From Chaetorhynchus papuensis (lineage: Eukaryota; Chordata; Aves; Passeriformes; Rhipiduridae): a DNA stretch of 64,000 nt. A program made the position numbers and the translations under genes. The notes beneath the pieces are model-generated. The model was not told where the DNA came from and ran no database searches. It saw only the letters and a list, made by a program, of their open reading frames with translations. The stretch is taken from positions 62,001 to 126,000 of the forward strand of contig VWYX01001361.1 in NCBI GenBank assembly GCA_013396525.1, read 5' to 3'. How positions within the stretch are numbered: the stretch's first letter is position 1; the number at the start of each line of letters is the position of its first letter. Below, one piece after another: positions 48,446 to 61,339 of this stretch.

Positions 48446-49410
48446 GATTTTCTATTGCTTTCCATAGCATTCCTCTGAATGTGTTGCATTGGAGGACCAA
48501 GATAAGGAAGCTGCAAGTGCCAGTACAGGGGTGGTATCCTCTAGACATGAGCTCTTGTTTACAATAAATATAATACTTACCACAACAGCTTAGTAAGGAC
48601 TGCGAGTTCTTACGTCTTTAACCCTGATTTTTAAAACTCCATGTATTTTAATTCAACTTAGCTCAATGCTTTGCAGGAGATCTAATTAAATTATCACAGC
48701 AATCTTTTCCAGGCTTTAGTATTTCACTCCTTGAAAGGGCACTGTGAAAAGTAGCTTTTTAAACTTCACAACAGACAGTGAGTTAAAATATGATGTATTT
48801 TCCCAGCTCTATTTGGGAGAAAAGAAACAGAACAATTAATAAGTTTATAGAGAGCTGTGTGGTGAAGCAACAGGAAAACAGAATTACAGCTGTGGTATTC
48901 AGAATTTCTGTAGCTGTTAGAAATACTGTGAATCACAGTGTCTCTTTCCTGGATCCGTAGATGTGTATAGGTGTGAACATCTGTAACAAAGATTCTCAAA
49001 GGACAAATTTATCTTATGACAAGAACTGGTTTTCAGAGAAACAGAATTCCTATGTCCAGTGGAAAATGCAGTATTTCAAAACTGGTTTTCATTTGAATCA
49101 GAAGTAAAAACTAAACTATTTGTGTTTCCTCATGAACAAAAGCTTGCTTCAAAATCACTGAAGTGTTTCATTTTGATAGCATCAGCTTCATGTGGCATTA
49201 ATTCTCTTGTTAATACATTTTAAATTAACAGTGTTGAAACACTATGGTTTATTATATTTTAATAACTCAGGTATTGTAAGTAATAGTTTACAATTCACTA
49301 AAGACACCGTATAGCTTTAGCATTAAAATTTAAATTCTAAAACAATTTAAAAGTCAAGGCAATATCAAAGTATTGTTTCTTATCTGAATGAAAACTTTCT
49401 GTATGATGCT
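48446..49410. other. Gene-free AT-rich stretch
   Basis: Strongly AT-rich, particularly 49195-49375. No gene or repeat family is recognised. Confidence 0.6.
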
Positions 49411-49552
49411 CCTTGGAAGTGTTCAAGTGCAGGTTGGATGGAACTCTGAGCAACCTGGTCTAGTGGAAGATGTCCCTGCCCATGGCGGAGGGCGTGGAAC
49501 GAGATGATCTTTAAAGTCCTTTCCAACCCAGGCCATTCTATGATTCTGTGAT
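49411..49552 (+). mobile_element. CR1 LINE 3' end, sense
   Basis: A textbook avian CR1 tail: 'caggttggatggaactctga', 'gcaacctggtctagtggaag', 'tgtccctgcccatggcgga', 'gagatgatctttaaagtcct', 'ttccaacccaggccattcta', then the terminal ATTCTATGATTCTGTGAT. About 140 bp remain. It is 5'-truncated and non-autonomous. The short minus-strand frame crossing it (49380-49583) is an artefact of the repeat. Confidence 0.97.
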
Positions 49553-50202
49553 GTTCAAGATGATACCTTCTCAGACTTCTCATTAGCAGACATTGCTAAT
49601 ATTGTATATTTCCTTAAAAAAAAATTTAAAACCCTTAAACAACCACTCGTATTTTCCATCAGAAATCATTTCTACTGAAATACATTCACCCAGCTTTTCT
49701 GAAAGTTCTAAGCCACTTTCCTAATGCAATCACAGCTGATATAATTCAGTGGTGAGGAAAGCTAATGCTCTTTTTGTAGTGGAAGCTGTAATGGAGAAGC
49801 ATTCATTAAAGCAAGAGAAAAATGGAAATGATGATTGCAGATAGCCTCAGGTTACTGTCTGGTACAATAACACAGTTCCTCTTTGCACAGTAATGAGCAA
49901 ACCAGATGTGTCCTGTAACAAGGAGAGTAGGAATACAGCTAGCTCGGCAAGGTATAAAGCTGAATCTCAGTTATCTAGAAAGTTTCTGAGCAAAAATATC
50001 CTTTCTCTAGATCTAGCTGATTGAAGAAATCTCTTTAGATTATGGATTAACGTTTGTAGCTGTAATAGCACACTAGTAATATCTTGGGGCTGATTCATGT
50101 TCTGACCCCTCCCAAGCGCTGTCTCATTCACAGATGGTTCTGTCTGGGGGCTGAAAAAGCTGTAGCTCATGCAAAGCATCACCTTTTTCTCCTTCCCTTT
50201 CT
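49553..50202. other. Gene-free stretch
   Basis: AT-rich with A-runs near 49616-49630. Nothing is recognised. Confidence 0.6.
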
Positions 50203-50317
50203 GTATCTATCTATATCTACATCTAATCTACATTTATGTATCTACATTTATGTATCTGTATATCCATCTAAATATCAATCTGTTGATCTGTCTCTATGTA
50301 TGTCTATGTCTACATGT
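50203..50317 (+). repeat. Degenerate (TCTA)n microsatellite
   Basis: TCTA/TCTG/TATG words dominate about 115 bp. Within it a 14-bp unit (atctacatttatgt) is duplicated perfectly in tandem at 50226-50253. Interruptions indicate an old, eroded array. Confidence 0.9.
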
Positions 50318-52173
50318 CCCTCTGTGGTAAATCTGTGTGGAAGATAAGTATTTGTGCCTGTCTCCTTTTCCTGGTGGAAGGATGCTTGTCACAGGCACAC
50401 TGGGAAATCAGGGAACCATTTTGAAGACTCTTTCTTCAAACCCAGCTCCTGTGGGGTTTTCCCGAGGCAAGGCACAGGGAATTTGGTCCTGAGCACTGGT
50501 GCTGCTCTCATGGCGAGCAGTGAAGCAGCTCCTTCTGGTCTGTGACTCTTCAGTCCTTTCGGAGCAACCCAAAGGCTGTCTCTGCAAGACAAGCTGCAGA
50601 GTCCACTCACCTCTGCAGACCTGAAGTCAGAATTGCCAGTCTGGGCTTGCACTAGGAGAGGAAGGAAGTGAGGGCTGTCAGAAGAGTGGAAGGGTGGGGA
50701 GATGCAAATTCGAGGGGTTTTTATCATTACATGCTACAGTCACCTGCTGAAATTGCACTTCCTTGTGGTCACATCTCTTTTTGAAATAAACAGCTGAGGT
50801 ATGGATTCATATAAATGGACAAATCACAGTAATATAGACTATTCTATGTATAGTACTGCACTGCATCTGTAGCAGTTTGCACCACAGCTAGACGGTGCAC
50901 CCCTTTAATTAATCAACTATTTGCTGTGACTCTGAAACTTTTAATTCCATACTTGCTTTGCCATACACCCCTGCCATCTGTCAGCTCCTGCTGCCCTTCA
51001 CATTCACTTTCCACTTGATTTCCACTGGAGCTTCATCCTTAAGATGCTTTTCTACATTTACTTTTAAACAATTTGCCTTCTGTTAAACGACTGTGTTCTT
51101 GTGATGAAATTCAAAGAGAAAAATGATGGGCAAAAGCAAAAGCTTCTGTATGTTTCTGTGTTTTTTATTGCGCAGTAGGACTAATGTGGATCTGAAAACA
51201 GTGAAATCCAAAATGGATGGGAAAGCAATATACGAAGGCCTAGACACAAAGATAAGTTTCTTTGGAACTAAACTGAATTTTGAAGGTGGTTTGATATCAA
51301 TTCACAGGGGAAAAAAATCTACAGTCTTTAAATCTTCTGTTGTTTAGAAATAGTAAGGAGAAAAGAGTCTATAGAAATCAACATAGTAACAGAAGGAATG
51401 GAGTTTGTTTTTGTGGCAATGTTATTCTTTGTTTAAACATTTCAGTATGATCACTCTATAAATTAAAAGACAAAGTTACTGCACCAATTCTCAAGTCTTC
51501 AAGGACTGGGAGCAGTTCAAGGTTGATCTTTATCATGGCAGTGAATAGAGACTTCACAGTTAAGGTTGAACTGAGATTTTCAGCCATGGCAGGAGCTAAA
51601 TCTTCTCAAGGACCATAAAAACGCAGCATATGGCATATTCCCCTCAAAATTGCATCATTTCTCTGAGTACTGAATGTATTCCCTGAGGATTTTCTGTCAT
51701 ATCTTTTAGTTTTTCATGAGTTATAAATATTTTTAAGGTTTTCCATGAAAAGTGTGTTAGCCTTTCTAACGGCATCTCAAAAACTTCACAGTTATGAATC
51801 TTTAAAAATAAAACAGCTCCTAAACTGGGGCAAAATCCAGAGCACAGCTTATCTTTCCATTTACTCAGGTAGACAAGACAACAGGAGTTCTCCAGGAGAG
51901 CTGGATTTTTTTTTTTTTGCCTCACTGGAGACCAGCATCCCAGTTTGTAAAGTGGAAGGAACGATCCATACATCCTCTGTTGAAGTACTAAGAATACACA
52001 GAGTTCTCAAAAGTAGTTACCAAAGCAGGCTTTTCCCAGCCACCAACCTGTTCTTTCCCAGTTGCAGATATGCTGCCTGTCTAAATCTGGAGCCATGTCT
52101 AATGAGATGTGTGAGGCACCAAGGGCTCCTCTTGCCGATCTACAGATGAACCTTCCAGTTTAGCTCATCCCTA
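50318..52173. other. Gene-free stretch
   Basis: No gene is recognised. It includes opposing frames at 50354-50727 and 51644-52149 and a T13 run at 51906-51918. Confidence 0.55.
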
Positions 52174-52551
52174 GGCAGCTGGGGCTGCTTAGCTTGAAGG
52201 AGAGTCAGTTTTGAGGGACTTGATAGCAGCCCCCATGGCCTATGGGGAGGGTGCCAAGAAGACAGTGTGGGGCTCCTGGCACCTTCCCATGATGGGAAGG
52301 CGAGTCAACATGGGTGTGTTGAAAAAGGCGTGTTTAGCCTGGTTATTAGGAATGTTTTTTCACAATGAGAACTGTTAAGCAGTGAAACGAGCTGCCCAGA
52401 AAGATTGTGCAGCCTCCATCTCTGTGGGGTTTGAAGATCCTGTTGAATAAAGCCATCAGTAACCCAGCTGTACTTAATCAATAACTCTGCTGCCTACAGA
52501 TGGTGGAACTAAATTATGTCCCTCCAGCCTGAGTTATCCTATGATCCTATG
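52174..52551 (+). mobile_element. CR1 LINE 3' region, sense, about 380 bp
   Basis: The longest CR1 copy in the window. Blocks in order: 'gcagctggggctgcttagc', 'agcccccatggcctatgggg', 'agggtgccaagaagacagtg', 'gcctggttattaggaatg', 'cacaatgagaactgttaagc', 'gtgaaacgagctgcccagaa', 'ttgtgcagcctccatctctg' and 'gcctgagttatcctatgatc'. It ends with the ATCCTATGATCCTATG form of the CR1 terminal repeat. These correspond to the last part of ORF2 and the 3' UTR, with numerous substitutions and frame breaks, so it is inactive. Confidence 0.95.
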
Positions 52552-54880
52552 TCTTCTACATCTCAGAATCTTCTATTTTACTTTCAGAAAATAATTTTTG
52601 TAAACCCAGTGTCACATGAATCTCTTTAAATAATGAGTGACACAGAAAGAAATTAATTTTGCCAAAACAATATTGCCTGAGAAAGGACTACACTTAGGCA
52701 CAATGGAAGGAACTTGTTTTGAATTTTTTTGCAAGGGCTGTTAGCTCAGCAGTCCAAAGTCTTCAGTGCTCTTCTTCCAGCTCATCTAGTACAATGACAG
52801 TGGCACAGGACAACATGACTTACACTGTATCTACAGCAAATACAGCTAAAAAGCATGGTACAACCACATATTATGCCTCAGTGCATGTTGTCAAATGGCC
52901 AAATGACTTGGTTAGAACAAAAAAAAAGTCAGTCTTCTTGAAGTGTCTTTCCTCCTCTTCTAGCTGCCCTGTACTATTTTCATCTAAGAGATTTCCCTGC
53001 CCCTTCTGCTCTATCAGATCCTATTGGCTTTCAGGAACAGTAGGTTTAGTTTCATTTGTGCTGTTTGGCAGCTGGTCTCAAGGATGTCACATCAAGCAAA
53101 ATCAAAAGACTACTCTTGTCTACTGAGAACACAAACCCTGGACAGCATCTGAAAACTTTTCTCAGAAATGAAATTATTACACTATTTTTACTTTGTTTAT
53201 AATTTTTGTATAAGCATTCATTTCTCGTAAAGCCAAAAAAAAGTTGAAATTCATGGAAGGAAAGAACATATTTTACTTTTGGTGCGTTGTACTCACATTG
53301 CATTTTTCTCCTAAACCAAGGAGTTCCCCTGCATTCATATTCCTCTCATAGATTCACATAGAAGTTGTGACCACATTTTATACAGGCTTCTGTATAAAAA
53401 AGAGTTGCATAAAAGAGAGGAAGCCATGTGCTGGTCTTGTAGCCATTTTCTTTACATTCAGGCAGGATCACCTAATCTTTATCTGAAACATCAACCTGAG
53501 AAATCCTAAAGCAGAGCTTTACAGGAAAATATAAAATTGTGATGGAGAGAAAGTGGTCCCAAAAGAAGGAATGTGCAAACAAAACTGTAGGGTTTTTGAG
53601 CTTGCAGAGAACAGAGGAGCATTCAGAAATCGTGATCTGTTTTCAGTCATGAATATCTTGTAAAACTGGAGTGAGGCATGTTATCTTCAAGCACGTGAAG
53701 CTAACAATTGTCTAGTGGTTCTTTCTTCTCAGCTATGAAGAGCACTCTTGAAAAAGCTAAAATAAAAAATAGTGAAACAATTTGCGAGGATAAAAGGGTA
53801 CTTGAAATTTAGTCATTCTAGCTGATAGATTTTCCCTCTGATTATGGTCAGGAAAAAATGTCTCTCTTAGGACTTTTCCTAGAGTGCTGCTGTAGGTATC
53901 CTTTGAGCTAAAATAGCCCAAACCCCAAAGAGTCAGTTAGATTATAATTTGTACAGAGTGCTTTGAGATTTTATTTATTTAACTCTCGCTTAATGTGAAT
54001 TTATTGAAAAATATGCTTTATTGTCACTTTTCAAATGGGAACAAAATAGGACCAATTTTTCCTTGATTTTTTGAAGCGGTCTCGTGAAACTACACAGATG
54101 TCTTAAAGGCGACCTACTGAATACTGAAGTAAGTGAGAATTTTTCCATTAAGAATGACAGACATTTGATTTGATGCCTTCTCCATATGCACAACACCAGG
54201 GAGAAGAGAAGCCCTCCAGATTCTTAAAAAAACTGGTGGAACACTCCTTTTCTATGTTTTATAGCTCGGAGAGAGAGTATATCCCATAGAAACACCATCC
54301 ATCATTCCTAAGTTCCTGGGGATCTGCACTACTCTACCATCTACTCTGAGTTGTGGTTACAAGAAACAGTGGAGGCTAAGAAATTTAAAACCTGACCTTC
54401 ACCTGGTATAAATTGACAGATTCCCTTGAAATCAGTGCCAATTTCTAGCCTGTGATTTATTTTTTGACGCAGAATGTTTAAGTTTAAACGGTGCATTTGA
54501 AATTCAATGTTAAGTTTCAGGAGCACCTACCCATATGAAAATGTTTGTGTAAATTAGAAATAAACAACTACGCAAGCTTGCATATGTTCTCATCTGTTTG
54601 CCTTTCCATCTGTACATTTTCAAATAAACTCTTTGGGATTTGAGGATTCATTACCAGCTGAGAAAAACCGACACCCTGAAGACTGGTCTATTTAATCCAA
54701 AATCCATTATCCCAGGGAAACTTTTTCTCTGCTTGCGTCTCTGCTAAAAAATTGAGTCTACGTGTCAGAATGGGTGCAAGGATGTTGTTGGTGCTGGCTG
54801 GCTGGTTTCAGTTTACAGAGTGTGTTTCTAGGGAGATAGTGCCCTGTGTGTCACCAGCAGGCTCGTTTGGCTGGTCTGGC
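52552..54880. other. Gene-free stretch
   Basis: No gene is recognised. A 135-codon plus-strand frame at 52719-53126 is rich in Ser and Thr with no domain pattern. The remainder is AT-rich. Confidence 0.55.
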
Positions 54881-55480
54881 AGCAATTCATTTAGTTTACA
54901 AGTACAAGATTACAGCAGGGGGTAGTAGCAGAATTTAGAGAAGCACAGGAAAGGAAGAAGCTGCAGCCGAAACGACTTGGTACCCTAAGCAACACAAACA
55001 ACAACAACAACCCAAGAAGCAGAGCCAGGCAGGAGCTGGATTGTCCAGGACACTCTCCTGATGCAGTGCATAGCAATCGTGAGCACTCAGGCAGCAGAGT
55101 GATCCTGGTGCAACCAGGGGAGAAAAAACAACAACGACTTCTGGAAACCGCCGGGACGTGGAGAACTCTCTTTCCCAGGGTGAGGGCTTCTGCATACCAC
55201 ACCCAGCATCAAGTGTTTTGAAACCAACAACAGAGCCCTGCACAACAAAAGAAGAGCAGCTACAACACTAATAATGCTAAAATAAGAAGGGTTTGGCACC
55301 TTCCTCTGAGAATCTATACAACATGCAGTGATGCCAAGTAATCGGTGATCTTGGCCAAAACAGCTGATGGCAAGAGCAGAGTGAATCATTTCACAGCAGA
55401 ACACCTTCTGCTTGTATTGGGTTCTCTCGTGTGTGTTCCAGTGGGACACCCAACAGCCCATAACAGGTTTTTCCAACATG
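54881..55480 (-). repeat. Putative old interspersed repeat, possibly antisense LTR
   Basis: On the minus strand the segment is T- and GT-rich, with several GTTGTTGTT reiterations (complement at 54997-55011). Near 54893-54910 it ends with 'gtacttgtaaactaaatgaa', which resembles a degenerate poly-A-signal region. It is less AT-rich than its flanks and is open in all three minus-strand frames in overlapping blocks (54891-55202, 54935-55243, 55087-55479). Its start near 55460 reads 'gttgggtgtcccactggaac'. The layout is reminiscent of avian ERVL-type LTRs, but I cannot match it block by block, and no direct flanking repeats were found. Confidence 0.35.
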
Positions 55481-58400
55481 TTTTCTGTCTTAATGTATTT
55501 TTGTTACACTCTCTACATTAATCAATTTCACTTTAAATTTGAGCTCTGTTGCTATTAGGCTACCAGGAGACATCTCATCTTTTAATTCGCACGGTGTGCT
55601 GCATAAGAATATCCAGAGTTATTAACATATTAAAAAGCTAGCTGATGCCAATATCCACCTGTATACCTTTGGAAGACTTTTTTGGTCAGCTCAAAAGACT
55701 AGACATTCACTTTGTGTGCATGTGTGTTGCAAGCAAACATAGAGAGATGTGACTGAGCCTGAAATGCTCATGAAATGCTACTGAATATGTCCAGAACAGC
55801 AAAACAGGTACATACTTAGTTAAGTTTAACAGAGTGCTCAAATTCTTTGTAAAACCAGAGTGGAATTAGTCTTAAAGCTAAGCTTATGATTCAGTATTTT
55901 ATTGAATCATGGCCCATTTGCAGGAGCATTTGTGGGGGGACTGTTTTGCTTTTTAGCCAACTCTACTTATTAAATTACAGTTTCTGGACAGCCATATTTT
56001 TATTTTCTTTATTTTGGGTTCATTTTAAAATGACAGGCCGTAAAAAGTTTCATTTGTCTTTAGAAAAGTCCAAACCCAGCAGCTCTCAGGAGCCGTTGAT
56101 TTATGCTGTCCTGCCTTCACGATCTTGCAATGAGCATTTGTTCTGATGATGTGATGTTTGTGATTTCATATCCTGCTGTGGAGCTTCAGTGTGAGAAGGC
56201 GTATTTTGGAACTAAGATGAACTGGAATGTTGCCTCACCTACTCATGCAGTTTCAGGTCCAATGAATTGATTTAATCTCTTGCTCTTAATAAAAAACAGT
56301 TGTTATTTTTCTTACTCTCCACTGCATTCATAGACCACATCTACAGTGGTGTCAAGAAAACAAATATGAAAATAAGTGTGTAAGTGCAACTTACACAAGT
56401 TCATTGTGCCCAAAATGCTTTCAACAATGTTTGGCTATCAGAATATGAAATAATTTTAATATCTAGTCATATCTATTTATCCATTAATTGCACAGGGCAT
56501 TACTGTAACTAGAGATGACATCTAAAGCTATCTGGTCAGAATTCCCCTTGCTGAAGCTTCTGACATGGACTCTCAAGTGTGCTCCTCTAAAAAAAAGTTG
56601 ATGTTCACCTTGTCTGTACCCTCCCATTCCATAGCTAAAAAGAACAAACAGATATTCAATCACCGTTTTCCTAATAAGACTGAACAAATGCCATTCCCAG
56701 CCTCTTCTCACACATCTTGTGTTCCAGACCCCTTGTCACCTTGGTGACCTCCCCTTGCCTTACTACTGTACATCCCTGTCTTTCTTGCAGGGATAGCAGC
56801 AGAGAACATCTCACACTGTTACTGAAAAGTGGAGACTATAAATGAAACAAATTGGGCAAACATTTGGTAGGATTGATTGAAGAATACTGTCTCTGGAAGC
56901 CTCTTGCACCAATTGTCCTCCTCTCTTCCCACTACTGTCCCTCTCTTCCACCACTTTGTTTGCTTAAAATATATCAGCCTCCTCTTTACTTCCACTGATA
57001 AAACAAACCAGGCAAGAAAGAATAAAACTAATAAATAGCAGTGTCATGTGGAGACATTCATGAGTGGGTGATTCAAGAACAGACAGCCTCTAATCTCAGA
57101 TGAACTCACAAAAGTGAGAATTAACATTTCTACTGCCCCTCTATTCGCCTTTCGTATCAATATTGGTAGATATATTATTATAATTCACCATTTGATCCCT
57201 GACATCATCTGGTTTCAGGAATGTGTTGCCAAAGAAATAATGGTACCAGAGGCACGAGTCAGCAAACGAGGAGGTGAACCCAGGGATGAGGCAGACTGAA
57301 ACACTTTCACAGAGATGAGTATGGCTGAGTCTGACTGAGCAAACAAGAGGAGAGGAACAAGCATCTTACTGCAGAAAATGCCTCTGAGGAGCAGCAAAGG
57401 ATGGGAAAAATCTTCTGGAGGCAGGTTTTTGCCTGAGTTGTGCCTCTAGCTGAGTCCCCCATGTACTGCACTAGGGTTCCTTAAGCTCACAGTGGAATAC
57501 AATTCACTCACTGCAGGTCCTCCTGCATCAGACACTGTCTTTGCCAAGCCCGTCACACCCTGTTTGGTGTGTTTAGAAGGGCAGTAATAGAAAGACTACA
57601 GGTGCATTCCAGGCACCAGCAGGGAGTGAAGGTGCTGTCCTAAACACCTTCATGTCTACCGAAATGCTGATGGAAACAAAATGAGGCGCTCTGCAGCGAG
57701 AATAAGAAAAATCTACTGAGGAAAGCAATATCTACACATTGACATGTTCTGAGGTTATTTAAGCCAGAACTGAATTCTGAATTGGGAAGTGTTGATCATC
57801 CAGTAAGGGCTACTTCCCCACGCCAGGACCTTCTAGTCCTTAACCTCTCACTCTCTGTTTCACATACCATGTGTTACACTTTGACCTTCTCTTCAGTCAC
57901 ACTTTTTCCAAGAATGCACTTGGCTGCATTTGACCACTAAAACTTTGGCTTTCATGGCATAGTAAATGACATTTGGAGTAGAGGAGAAAGCAACAATTGA
58001 TCAAAAATGGATCAAAAGTGGAACAACTTCTTGTCAAATCCATGGTTCCTTGCAGTGTTGGCTCCTTTCCCCACAGGCAGGAGCAGGACCAGCCCTACCC
58101 CACAGATTGCAGAGGCTGCTCCCTGGAGCAGGGGCTGGCCAAGGTAGGAGGTGTATCCATTAGTAATGTGTGCCCATAGCACAGATTTGTAGTAGGTTTT
58201 TTTTGTTCTCTTGGTCCTCTGTTGTGGGTGTAGAAGCCTCTGACAGAAAGCAGGATGTGTCTCTGCACAGCAGAGAGTAGCTGGAGTTCAAACGCTGCAC
58301 TGCTCTCAAACTTGTGTCATCTTGACTGGCACGGAATCATGAACAGGCCATGTCAAGGACACGCTCAGGGCACTCAGCCATGGCTCAGTCATGATTCACT

Positions 58401-61339
58401 TTCATATTCCAAGCATTTTCTAGAGACAATAGAGTTATGGTTGCTGCTCTTTCTGCAATGCTATTGTTTCTGTAAAGGAGAATCCTGAAGACACATAGTG
58501 GGGACATGAGAGAGTTTTGCTTTAGTAACATTTACAGTTTTCTTACAATTCTGAAATACTTTCATCATTTGCAGTGGGGTCACCTGCATAAAAAGTCACC
58601 AGAAACCTCTCCTGCTTTTCAAGTATCACAAATTTTATCCCTCAGATTTTCTAACCATATTCTCTTCTGTTGAAATCACTGCTTTGTGTAACATTGTATC
58701 TGTACAGAATCATCAGCAGAAAGTGCCTTTGCTTAGCAAAAAGTCATAATCCATTACCACGTCCTTCAATAGGAGTATGCAATGTGCTTCATTAGTTACA
58801 GGATTGCACATTCATATTCAACTTGATGTTTATCTTAAATACAGTTGTTGTTGTACCTTGTTATTTAAATTCTATGTAAGCAAAGTGAGCTAAATCCAGT
58901 GATGGAGACTTGGTGCCAAAGAAACTTTATCAGCAAATAAAGCATTAATCATAAGCTGCAAATATCAAATAATTTCCATAGCATTTTGCAAAGATTTTCA
59001 AGAGAATCACAGCACAGAGCCTAGCAGACCGTAGGAGGGAAACTGCAAACAGGAAGTAATATTTGCTGTGTTTATTTAACACTCAGTGAGATGATATCTG
59101 GCTTCTCTATTACCATGTCCAGAATATTTATTATAATTTTTTTCAGGTCAATTATAAAAGATGTAGATTTTACATACATGAATATTGAGGTAAAGAAGGA
59201 TTTTTTTAAGTTTTAAAATTAATAAACACCTGTGGGTCTAAGGCACATATCTACCCATGCCTATTGCACTTGATTATCCTTTTGAATGAGTTAACATTGG
59301 GGGTTTTTTCTTGTATACTGTGTAATTAAATGAAAGAAAATTTAACAGTTATATCTTCCTATCCTCCTCTTTCAACTATGCCCTCGTTGCTCTTTCCTTC
59401 TTATCTCCTTCTGTCACTTTGAAAGTCTTCTTAAGACCTTATTTGCTCCAGCACAGAACTGATAAGAAAAGCAAGTGTTTACCTTGTTATTGGATGCTGG
59501 GAAAGCAGAACTGCAGAAAGCACCGGGAAGACAATGGCATCCTTTCTCTGAGCAGCTCCTTCCTTATCACCTGAGAAATACCTTTGGTTTCAAGAGAAGA
59601 AGAAACTGCCCATCGAGTTTGTATTAGGTGGGATATAGCACTATTAAATACAGCTGCCAATAGAGGAGATTTTCATTACAATTTGAGTTTACAATGTTAA
59701 ACACTGCCCAGTTTTTAATTTGTCATGAAATACAATGAAATTGCAATTAAGGCTCTCTTTCTATGAGCTACAGGGTCAGTTTGACACTGTGAACAGTTAA
59801 ATCATCCTTGGCAAGAGCCTTAGTCTGGCATAAATTCTATAATGAGAAATTCAGATTACTAGCATCATCTGAAATGTGAGTGCCCAGCACTTAATCTGGG
59901 ACCATTTGGTTTTGCACTGAACAGTAATGCCTTTATCACCGTCATTAGGGATGCACATGAGCTTAATTGGTTTGTCTTTGGATATTTGCCTTTTAATTGT
60001 GCCTATTAATATGTCTTCTTTTCAATAAACAGGCATTTGCAAAATCTTCCCAGCTCTGCTTCTCCAGCTTTTTCAGCTCTGCTGCACGGGTGGGAGGGAC
60101 TCAGTTCAGCTGGCTTTGCACACCAATCAGTAAAAATGCATGAACTGTCCCTAAAGGCCTTAAACCACATTTCAGGGAAGAAAACAGAAACACAAGATCT
60201 GGCCCTTTCCCCCTTAATGGTCCTCGGATTTTCAGTGATTGCCTAATTTAAGTCTTCAACACTAAGATCATCCTCTGATACTCTGGCTTAATAAAACCTT
60301 CCTCGGAGAACCAAATTAGAAGTGCCACGAGGGACAGTTTATGAAGCAGAATGCTACTGACTATGAGTAAGGGTATTAGTATTTGGCTCTGTGCTGTTTG
60401 GGCCACTTTCTCATCTCTGACTTGTGCTGCTCTCCTCCTGTACCTGCAGCGTTCGGCTCAGTCGAGGCTCTTGCACTGCTACAGAAAGACTCTCCACTGC
60501 CTCTGGAGCATTCTTGAAGACAGAAGCATCACAGAGGCAGTTGTGGTCCACCTGCTGTCCTAGGAAGCAGGCTTGCTGAGCCAGGAGTAGCCCCATTTTG
60601 CTTACCCCAGGTGATCACTGCTGCCACAGCACAACCTGTTGTTCCGCCTTCCCAGCCCCTTTCACTCACCTGCCTCATGGAGCAGGTGATGTAGCTCTGC
60701 AGGAGCTGTGCCAGCCCTGCACAGAGGAGATGGCACTGGGAGAGGAAGGGCCAGAGGGTTCCCCTTATAGCTCCGCAGCTTAGTGTGGTTTGGCTGCACT
60801 GCCATATGCGCATTAATCATTAAGAATCTGTGCTGGGGTACGTAGAGCGTTTAGTCTCAATAAAAAATGGGGTCCTCCAAAGTCTTCCTAGCTGTATAGT
60901 CTCTTTATAAAATGTCAGCATGCTTTAAAGTTTTGTCAAAGAGGCATGGAAATAACCAGAAGGGTTTATGTCCACAAAGCATCTTAAGCTTAGCTGTTAT
61001 CCACATCACACCCATGTGCTATCTTGAAATAATTTGTGCTATTTCCTTTGTTCTGTATTTCAAAACAATGCTGTACATATTGTTCGGCTTAAGGAATCAA
61101 ATAATTAAATGCATTTATATACTAATAAAAGTCCTGAAAAGAATGCTTCTCATTTTTAATTTGACTCTCACAAAGCAGATGCATTCCCAAGAAGCATTGG
61201 TGTCTAGCCAATTAATTCATTCCTAAGCATATTCCTTTAAGTATATGTCTAAAGTATATGTGTGTGGAGAATGAAGGCAGCTGCTGACTAGGTCAGTGCT
61301 TCAGTGTTAAACTGGTAATGTTTTCCAAAGAAATTCTCG
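55481..61339. other. Long gene-free AT-rich stretch
   Basis: About 5.9 kb with no recognised gene. Notable only for 59690-60035, AT-rich DNA carrying many TAATT/CAATTA-type homeodomain-like words, and a GC-richer patch at 60550-60790 with opposing short frames. Confidence 0.55.

Noticed and set aside
52719..53126. 135-codon plus-strand frame with Ser runs
   Set aside because: Low-complexity composition and no domain. It begins just downstream of a CR1 copy without promoter or splice context.
57600..57640. Possible CTCF site (caccagcagggagtg)
   Set aside because: It lacks the GGGCGC-type half of the core. Too many mismatches to the motif.
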